Positions 1 through 9,700 of a stretch of 64,000 bases of DNA are shown one piece after another. The notes under the pieces were generated by a model that did not search any database, was not told where the DNA came from, and was given only the letters and a program-made list of their open reading frames with translations. Position numbers and translations under genes: made by a program. Each line of letters starts with the position of its first letter. Within the stretch, counting starts at the first letter, position 1. This DNA comes from an uncultured Lachnospiraceae bacterium (GTDB taxonomy: Bacteria > Bacillota > Clostridia > Lachnospirales > Lachnospiraceae), in assembly GCA_947626395.1 (NCBI GenBank), contig CANQRU010000003.1:85819-149818 (forward strand), in the 5' to 3' direction.

Positions 1-460
1 TCAGCCCTTCGTTGCGGTAATCCAGAAAGATAGCGCCGGAGGATGAACTGGTTCCGCTGAAAGACCACCGCAGATAGTGGCTGTTGTCGTCTCCCTGCAC
101 AACGGGATAGCTGATCGACTGTCCCGGGAAATCGAGCCACGCCACTACATCCCCATTCGTCGCCTCCAGCTCGTCGAAATCCACCAGAAGCATCGGCGGA
201 TTCTCATCCTCAATGATCTCAAGCGCAGTGCCATTGCCCCCCGCCGCCGAGCCGTCATCGGAAGCGGCCGGCTTCCGTGCCGGTATATCCTGCCGCACAG
301 TCACGGCATTCTCCGCCACCTGTCTGTATTCTTCATCCGCCTTATGATAATCCCACCAGAAGGACAGCAAAAGTCCGGCACAGATCAAAAATATACAGGC
401 TGAGATCAGAAACAATATCTGATAAATTTTTCTCTTCTGTTTTTTGCTCATTTTTGCCAA
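1..460 (-). CDS. srtB: Class B sortase, N-terminal part (runs off the left edge)
   Basis: This gene is absent from the ORF track because it has no stop inside the window. The minus strand encodes a short basic N-terminus, one membrane segment (ILFLISACIFLICAGLLLSF, about residues 14-33), an acidic spacer and then NGDVVAWLDFPGQSISYPVV and QGDDNSHYLRW, which match the start of the catalytic domain of class B sortases (usual pattern: N-x-D-x-V-G-W-I...I-x-Y-P-V-V-Q). The catalytic His, Cys and Arg lie outside the window. The TTG at 460 is preferred because AAAGGGGG sits 8 bases upstream; the in-frame ATG at 451 is too far from that site. Sortases are transpeptidases that attach surface proteins to peptidoglycan or build pili. 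The neighbouring giant wall protein is the obvious candidate substrate, but its signal looks like the LPXTG type rather than classical NPQTN, so the pairing is an inference. Confidence 0.85.
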   Translation of the reverse strand, partial: MAKMSKKQKRKIYQILFLISACIFLICAGLLLSFWWDYHKADEEYRQVAENAVTVRQDIPARKPAASDDGSAAGGNGTALEIIEDENPPMLLVDFDELEATNGDVVAWLDFPGQSISYPVVQGDDNSHYLRWSFSGTSSSSGAIFLDYRNEGL

Positions 461-498
461 TGCAGACTCCCCCTTTGCAGTTGACTTTTCTTCCCTAT

Positions 499-527
499 AT
501 CTTAGCAGTAAAAAGGATGGATGTCAA
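499..527 (-). promoter_or_regulatory. Sigma-A type promoter of the sortase gene
   Basis: On the minus strand TTGACA (522-527) and TAAGAT (499-504) are separated by exactly 17 bases, about 40 bases upstream of the TTG start. The -35 is a perfect match and the -10 matches 5 of 6. The sortase can therefore be transcribed independently of the giant gene behind it. Confidence 0.75.
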
Positions 528-584
528 CTGACGAGTTCGCAGCCAACGACAGACGGTATTATCAAACTACCCGCTAATAGCCAT

Positions 585-671
585 AAGGCAGCGGATATGG
601 AATCTGCTGCCTTTTCGTAATTCAGCTTTTATTCTGTCTGACACGCGGGCCGGCCGATGGCCGACCCGCGT
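585..671 (-). terminator. Two hairpins downstream of the giant surface-protein gene
   Basis: An inverted repeat at 643-671 (ACGCGGGCCGGCC, 3-base loop, complementary arm with one mismatch) and an 8-bp stem at 585-613 (AAGGCAGC/GCTGCCTT) lie between the end of the giant gene and the sortase promoter. Neither has a strong U-tract on the minus strand, so terminator function is likely from position rather than proven by form. The smaller hairpin has its T-run on the plus strand. Confidence 0.45.
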
Positions 672-719
672 CTCTTACTGTAATTCCGTTCCGTGCGCTT
701 CACGCGCTCCGGTCAACGC

Positions 720-3700
720 TTACGCGTCCTCTTCGTCCTTCTTCTTGAAGCCCAGGATTCCGAACGCTCCCATCATTCCTAAGGCCAGCAGCCCGAACAG
801 CGCTGCCGCTCCTACCGGCTTGTTGTCTCCCGTCATCGGGGCCAGGAATGCTAACGGTACATCCTCATCCTCGATCGTCTCAAACCCTGCCAGCGGTACC
901 GGGCTATCCGGGAATTCCGCAAGCGGCGTCGGGTTATCCGGAATCTCGGTTCCGGGATTGCCGCCAGGATTGCCTCCGGGATTACCACCCGGATTACCTC
1001 CGGGATTACCACCCGGGTTGCCTCCAGGATTGTTCTTCTGGACCTCTACCTCGTTCGACGGCGTCGGGTTCTCCTTCGAGCCTTCCGGCGGATTCTCCGG
1101 GTTCTCCGGATCGGCCGGCGGGTTCTCATACCAGGTCGTCGCCACGTTCCTCCAGTTCTTTGTTCCGGCCGCGTACGGTACGATTACCTGGAAGCTTACT
1201 GTCTTCGATGTTCCGGCGCCCATGTCGCCAATCTCCCAGACGATCGTGATTCCGTCACTCTGCAGCTGGCCGCCTTCGGTTATGGATCCCTCCACCAGCG
1301 ACAGCGGTAAATCATCGCCCTGGATCGTCTTCTGCGGAATCTGATCCTCTACCACTACCTTCTCTGCTGTCTCTTCGCCGCTGTTCGTCACTGTCAGGTA
1401 ATAGGTCACAATGTCTCCGCCTGTTACTGAGAACGCATTCCTCGTCCGTTCATGTCCCGCACTGGACTGCTCCTTCACGATGCTGACGATCGGGTACTTC
1501 TCCTCGATTTCCACCTCGGGCGTCGGATTCCACGGGTCTTCCGGATTCTCAGGATCAGGATCCTTCGGGTCAGGATCGTCCGGATCATTCGGATGCACAT
1601 ACGCGATGTTGGTCCACTTCGTGTTCTCGCTCACATCCGGCACCACCACCGTGAATTCCACGGTCTTCGTGCTCCTGGCCGGGATCAGGGCGATCGTCCA
1701 GTCGATGGCCGATCCGTCCGCACGGAGTTTTCCTCCATCAGAGATTCGGTCGCTGCCGTCTGCGTTCTTCGCAACGGTCAGCTTCGCTCCGTTCGCCGGG
1801 ACTGCTTCCGGTATCGCGTCGTAAATCTTTACACTCTCAGCGTCTGCGTCGCTCGTATTCGTCACCGTGATATAGTAGGTGACCTCATCGTCTTCAATTA
1901 CTGTCCTCGTCAGCGCGTCAGCCGATCCGCCGTTAACGGCCTGCGTCTTCGTCTGCGTCAGTTCTGGCGTCTGCTCTTTGATCTTAACTTCATTGGACGG
2001 TGTCCACGGGTCTTCCGGATCCTTCTTCGGATCGTTGTCATACTTCACCGCGCCGGTGTTCGTCCATTCATAGACTCCCACCTTCTCCGGTACGGTTACA
2101 TCGAAGGTGACTTCCACGGATCCGCCTGCCGGGATCTCCTCAAACTTCCAGGTGATCGTCTTCTCACTCTCAGTATAGGTACCGTTATTGGAGATCGCAT
2201 ATCCGGAAACCGTACTGCTGTCCTCCTTAAGGATCAGAGGAAGTTCGACCGTCTTCTGCTGCTTCTCTCCGTCAATGATCTCCGTCTGAAGCGCCTGCTG
2301 CGGCACTACATCCCGGATCTCTACGTCAGTAGCCGCCTCGCCTCCGGTGTTCTTTACCACCAGATAATACCTTACGGTATCTTCTCCGTAAACCCGGATG
2401 CCGTTCTTCGTGCGCGGTTCACGGTTGCTGGACTGCTCCTTCTCGATCGTGAGGACCGGGAATTTCTCCTCCTCCTCTACGTCGTTGGTCGGTTCCCACG
2501 GATCTTCCGGATTCTTCGGGTCAGGATCTTCCGGATCAGGATTCTGCGGATCATGGTACACATACGCGATATTCTTCCACGTCTGGTTGTGGTCGGTATC
2601 ATGCACCTCTACCTGGAAGCTGACTGTTGCGCTTTCGCCCTTCTCCAATTTCTCTATCTTCCAGATGATGCTCTTACTGTCAGCCTGCAGTTCGCCGCCT
2701 TCTGAAATGGATCCTTCCACCAGCGTCAACTCCGGCTCGCCTTCCGGAATACTGTCGTAAACCAGGATGTCATTGGCCGTGGACGGACCGTTATTGGTCA
2801 CTTTGATCGCGTACGTAACGATATCCTTATCCTTCACCTGGAGCGGTTTCGTCGTCGGCTTCTCGTCATTTACCGCATGGGTCTTCTCCTGGATAAGTGT
2901 TACGCCTTCCTCTTCGATCCTCACATGGTTGGACGGAATCTCCGGGGTCTCTTCTTTGTGCGGATCATTCTTATAACTGGTTCTTCCGACATTGTCCCAG
3001 ATGGTTTCATACTTCACATCCGGCACCTCTACGGTGAAGCTGACCTCTACAATGCCGCCCACCGGAATGTCGCCAAGGTCCCATCTAATTTCATGGGTAT
3101 TCTCATTGTAATCCGACATGTACTTGAGACCGCCCTCGCCCCATTTGCCAATCTTCTTCGCGCTGATAGTCGACTTATCCAGTATCAGCGGGAGATCGAC
3201 AGTATCCCGTCTGACCGTCCCATCATCCTCTACCCTGATCTGCTCAGCCGTCTGCGGAACGATATCCTTCACGGTTACCTGCTGGGCTGCTTCCGAGCCG
3301 TCGCTGGTGACCGTCAGATAATAAGTAACCCTGTCTCCGCCGTCGACGCCGTCCGGAATATCATAAGCCTTTGTCCTCGTGCCGCCGTTTACAGACTGCT
3401 CTTTCTCGATCAGGATGTGCGGCGCCAATTCTTCGATCTCCACCTTATTGGTCGGAATCTCTTCCTCCGGGCCGTTCGGATTGTTGCCGTACTTCGCCGC
3501 GCCGGCATTCGCCCAGCGGGTCACTGTATCCACATCCGGTACAGATACCTGGAAGCTGACCTCTACAGATTCCCCGACAGGGATATCTCCAAGATACCAG
3601 GTGATCGTATTAGTAGACTCATTGTAGCCATGCTTCAAGTCAGGATCGTCGTACGTGGTTCCGTCAGCATGCTTTCTCACCGCATGGATACTTTCTTTGT

Positions 3701-6700
3701 CCAGTATCAGCGGAAGTGTAACAATATCCTTGACTTCCTTGCCGTCGACAACTCTTGTCTGTTCCGCCTCCTGCGGGACAACGTCCGTCACTACCACGTC
3801 TTCCGCGTCTTCCTTTCCGGTACTCTTCACCGTCAGGTAGTAGGTGATGATGTCGTCCTTACCGACGCCCAGTTCGTTCTTCGTACGCGGTCCGTCAAAA
3901 CGCTGCTGCTCTTTAATAATCTCGATATTCGGAGCGAACTCCTCGATCTCAACCTTATTGGAGGGCTCTGGTTCCTTCGGCGGGTTATCATATGCCACCG
4001 TGGCGATGTTATTCCAGTGAGTCTCATATGCTACATCCGGAACGATCACCGTAAACGATACTACTTTTGTGTCACCTGCCGGCATATTTCCTAAATCCCA
4101 GGTAATCTCATGGGTTTCCGAATCATAGGCACCGCCATCCGAAATCGCATACGTCGTAACACCTGCGCTATCGCTCTCCGCTTTCAACTCAAGCGGAATC
4201 TTCGCATTGGTTATCCCTGCGCCAAACGTCTTACCGCCCACCTCATAAGAGGACGTTATCACTTCTGCTTCCTGCGGCACTGTGTCATGAACGATAACAC
4301 TCTTCGCAGTGCCTTCACCTTTATTCTCGACAGTCAGATAATAGGTAATCTCATTTCTATTCTTGACCGTCAACTTCTCGTTGGTTATGTTACCATCACT
4401 GTTCTTTTCCTGCGTCTTACTGATCGTGACATACGGAGAAGTGTATTCATTCGTATACGCAATCTCTATCGCTTTGTCATTGTCCTTAGATGTTGTAACG
4501 CTGATCTTATTAGATTCGGTAACTTCACCGGATCTGACTGTCGTTTTACGATCCAGACCTTCTATATTCGCCTGCCCATCATACTCGCTTACCGTGATCG
4601 TCTTGCCCACAGGCAGATTATAAATTGTTACCTGACCTGCACCGGTGACAGATACTTTTGCCTGCTTACCAGAAAGATTTATATCCGTTCCGGCACTTGT
4701 CTCGTAAGAAGTCAGCGCTTCGTCCGTCTCTACTGCAAAGTCATAACGATTCCCCTGAATCTCATTCTGCTTTTCGGCTGATGTATATGCATCCCACCTA
4801 ATCGCTTTTCTGATGGTCAAGTCTACGCCATGGAAACCGGAATCATGGTACGGAGAATTGTATGTGGCGGATGTCATTGCACCGGCTACCGGCATATCGA
4901 TACCCAGGATAGCCGTATAGTCCACCCCTTCGTTACCCGGCTTATACGAGGGTGTCGCGTCAGAATCCGCATTTCTCTTCTGTCCCGGCACCTTATCGAC
5001 CGGAGACGCTATATAATCACCTAAATCAACCGTATCACTGGACTCAAATTTCACAGCAAAAGTTCCTGAAGGCAGATGGCTGAACAGATAGCGGGCTCTA
5101 TTATCTGATCCGGAATATTGTTCAGGATCTCCTACCAGCAAATCCATCTGCTGCCCGGTTAATATAACAGCATCTTTATTATTCTTTGCCTTGTAAACAT
5201 CATAATCAGCAATATCTGTTGGGTCGCCACCCTCTCTCAATTTCAGCAATGTAACCTTAACATTCTCAAGCCTCGGCTCGCCATCACCCTGAAGGCCATC
5301 ATGATCAGTGTCAAACCAGGTCAATCCTTCCAGTCGGCGATTAACGATAGACGTCTTGTCGCTGGATTCCAATGTGCTGTTAGACAGGCGGTTTACGACA
5401 TGATCACCAGGTTTACCCTTGGGAAGATCCAGATCGATATTCATCTGAAGCGTCTTCCCGCCAGGCAAAGTGCCTACCGCGGCAAATGCAACGATTTCAC
5501 CCACGTCTTTGCCCGGTTTATATTCCAGAGAGACAGTGTCATAAGGTTCTATCGGTGTCCATTTATTACGATCATCAAATATTCCTCTTTCCAACTTTGC
5601 CTTACCGGGATCTCCATTACTGTCCTGCGTTACAATGAAATCTTCACTCTTTATTGGACGATAAGCAGGATTTGTCGTATAATAGAACTTCAGGTTACCA
5701 CTGACGGGCGTGCTCTTATCCGTAAAATTCGCCGTGAAATTCAGCACATTCAATGGGCCTGTAAAGCTTGACGCACCGTCTCCATTATACGGAAGGCTCT
5801 CTATGATCACCTGCTCCTCAAGATCATTCTCACTATCATTACCAACCAGCATCTCATAGGTCATCGTGCTGCCAACCTCAACATACACGTTCTTAGCACG
5901 TTTCACCACGTTGGACGAATTCAAACGAGAGATATTGATCGTAGCAGACGCCACATTGTTATTATACTTTTTGAACTCACGCTTGTTGCTATCGTAATCA
6001 CTCCAGATCTTTACATTATTGGTAATTACCTGCTGATCTACTACATCCTCCTTCGTATTTCCTTCCTTACCAATCTTACATGTGAAATAAATCGGTCCTA
6101 TGGGAGTCGTCTCAGCGGTTATAGGAAAATCTTTAAGTTCGATCGTCCACTTTAGTGTCGTCGTTCCATCAGGATTAGGTCTCGCAACAGTAGTAATTGA
6201 CTTTCCTCCCTTTACACTTCCAGGCGAATGACCATTCACATCACCGCTATAATCTTCAGCACTTCCGATCACACTGCCGGGGTCTTCCAAATACTCAAGC
6301 TCTTTGGGCAGCGTGTCTTCTATATACACAGTATCCGTGATCTTATTACTTCCATCAGAACTTGCTACCGCTACTTCGATATTAGGATTCAGCACGAAAT
6401 CCACAAAACGTTGTTTGTCATCCATGCTAAATGTACTCTTATCAAGCGTCCATGTCCCTGTAACAGAATCATATGCTTTCTGAGCGACATTTTTTGAAAT
6501 AGAAGTACTATGCCCTACTACGAGACAGGCATCGCCACCCTTGACATAACCTGTACCGGCAGAAGTCCAATTGCCCTGATGACTATCATATATACTCTTT
6601 TTAAAATCAGTTACATGTGCGTCTGTATTTGGTCTTTCTCCATTTTTACCGCCACTTTGACCTTTTGCTTTCCCTTCACCATACACGGATGACCACCAGA

Positions 6701-9700
6701 ATTCGCTGGTAACCCCTTTTCCTTCTGACAGGAATTTACACTGCTTGCCTGCATTATTTTTTCCTCCAATAGATGACCTGTCACCTCTTGTCGGGAATCC
6801 TACTTTTACATATTCAGTATATTCGGCATCTGAAAGGGGTTTGCCTGCTCGCTCAGGATATTTTTCATCTCTCCATGCGGTAGCATATTTTTCTACTTCA
6901 TTCTTCCTCCACGCATGAGCTGTATGGGTGATCATATATACTTGATCTGTCGGGCAGTCATCTTTCACTTTTCCGTCGATCACCTCAATCAAATGCGTTC
7001 TTCCGGAATCCGCTACGCCACGCCACTCTATCAGAAACGCCACACATTGGCCGTTCTGCTTTGCCTCTTCATAGGTGTTATAGAATATCAAATCATCTGG
7101 GGTCGCCTCCTGCATTTCCTGATCACTTGACCAATTCTTTTTATCAGGTTTGATACCCCATAATTTCAAGGCATTTGCAGCAGACATCTGATTTCCGCCA
7201 TCTACGACGCTTCGGTCGCCACTACTTACGCCACTACTGCTTACCGCATCCGGCTCGAAGAAATCCGCATCGAACTTAATCATCTGGTCAACAGCGACAC
7301 CCAGCCACTGGCCATCAGCTCCATTGTAGAAAACAACATCCTCCAAGCTTACCGGCTTACCCGGCATTGCCCAATCACGACCATTTTCCCATCCTTCTTC
7401 AATAAGAGGATGTCCCCATCCCTGTTTATAAGCATGATAAACGATTTCGTTATCAATCGTTCCCGGTCTTTCCAGCGGGAAATCATTTTGCGCTGTCCAC
7501 ACGGAATTATCTATCTTACGATCACCAACTTTAGCGTCGCTTGACGTTAATGTAACATGGAAGGTTCCGGAACCCATCTTCTGCTGCGCCGCACCGTCAT
7601 CCCACTCTGTCTCATCAGCATTTACATACGCTTTCTGAACCGCCCAAATCTCGCCCGTTGAGAAGATTGCACGCTGAAGTTTCCAGTACTGCATGCCAAT
7701 TTCATCCTTGTTATAATACGTAGTAGTCACATTACTTGCGCCTACATACGTATATGGCACCTTCATTTGTGCCAGCGCTTCCCGAATCCTGTAGCCACTG
7801 ACTTTTACTTTAACAGTATTATTGGCTCCATATTCGAAACTCCACTCGCCGCCATCGTAACATGTACGATACGCATTGGCCTCATTTATCCATTCGTTCC
7901 ACGGAAGAACATTGGATGCATACGGATTCGTGGACTGAATCTCACGTCCATCCGGCTGTATCTTATCACCCTCATTAAGATTAGGGCCTGCGCTCCAGAA
8001 CTTAACCGGATAGTCGGTCAATTCATTCCCCCTATAAGTATAGGAACCGCTTACCCCCTCTTTTGATCCTACGTAGTCATTCGTCATTGTCAAGGTAAAA
8101 GTGATGTCTTCACTCTCGTCCGGAAGTTCCATTCCTACAAGACCTTTTGTTTTGCTTTCGCCCACAAGTTCAATTGACACGCCGAAAACACCCAGACGGC
8201 CTTTGACTAAAGTTGATTCCGTCGTACGATTGGGCGCTGTAGAATTGCCAGTACTGAAGTCAAACGTACCAAACGATAATGTTGAGTTATCGTTATCCAG
8301 ATGCACCTTAAGATCCATCATCAACCGGGCAGAGATCGTAACTGCGGGAGGTTCAACAGTCATATATTCCTTCTTGTGATGCTCCTTGCATTCATGATTG
8401 GAATCTGTCGCCAACGTATCGCCCGTCGGGTACTTTACATCAACATTCACATCTTTATTCTCGTAAGAAGGTACACTTGCAGAAGCATATTCCACGCCGA
8501 CATCATTACCCTCAAGCCAGTATGTGAATTTGGGCTGTAATGTCTCCCTATTCTTCATCGCCAGAACACGGACCACAACAGACATCTGACGGTTGGAATT
8601 ACCAATAGCCGCAGTCTCATCATTCTTCGGGACCAGAAGATAACTGCCGCGAAGAACCTGTCTGTCACCCATATCCGTCACTTTATACGCCATTTCGGGA
8701 ACCGTATTCATCCAACCCATGGCGTCCGTTGCGAACTGTGCCTGATCCACGGAACATGGCAGCACAAGTTCAAAGTAAATTCTGCCTGTCTCGAACAACT
8801 GTCCCCCTTCTTCTTGCGTACCGGTTGAAAGATCCACTGTATATGCGACCGTATCGTATGTACGCACAATATCATTAGTTTTGGATTTGTCGTTTCCAGG
8901 ACCAGCGCTTTCATCCATTTCAACGCTGCCGCCGGTAAGCATGGCATATCCATTATCATTCTTTCCTTTGGCCAGAGCAGCACATTTGATCACTGCCTTA
9001 TCCTCCCGGAGACGTTTGCCAATTTTGGTTGGGTTAACTACGGAGAATGTGGTCATCCATGTCGTTGGCTTAATATCAGGTGTCTCGGGTTGGGCTGAAT
9101 AAGTAATTTCATACGTCTCGCCATCATTCGATGAACTAAGCTCAAGAAAAGCTCTGTCATTATCTGTGCCCCGTGTGTACGTTGCTATTTTCGGATCCAA
9201 AACATTACCATTTTCATCGGTCTTTGTACATTTTACCTCTACAGTAAGTGTTATCGGATTGCCGTCATAGGTTTCCGGAGACACTTGCACATCCTTAAAG
9301 AGTTCAATCCTTACCGGCTCATCATTATCCGCGAACGTATAGCCCGCAAGGAATTTATTTTCCGGAACCGTGATCGTTATCTTTATCTCACCCACGGTTG
9401 TTTCCAGTTCCCGGCTGATCGCCGATACCATTCTATTACTGTCTTCGTCCCATGCCGTGTAAACTACATGATACGTGGTCTCCGTCTTCGGGGTCAGCGT
9501 ATTTCCTGCCTTATTCCACTCCTCCGGCTCACTCACGTCAGAAGCTACTGTGAATACTTTCACCTTGTAATCGATAGATGTGGGCATTCCTTCGTACCAC
9601 GGAGTATTGTCATCGATTACCAGTTCCTTCTTCGCGGTCACGCCCTCCAGAAGAGAAATCTCCTGCCCCTCATATACCACACCATTTTCAAGGCTCTCAG

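Noticed and set aside
1452-4094. Long plus-strand ORFs (417 aa, 405 aa) opposite the giant surface gene
   Set aside because: They are antisense reading frames of the repeated DUF11 coding sequence, Arg/Leu/Ile-rich, without ribosome sites or domain patterns.
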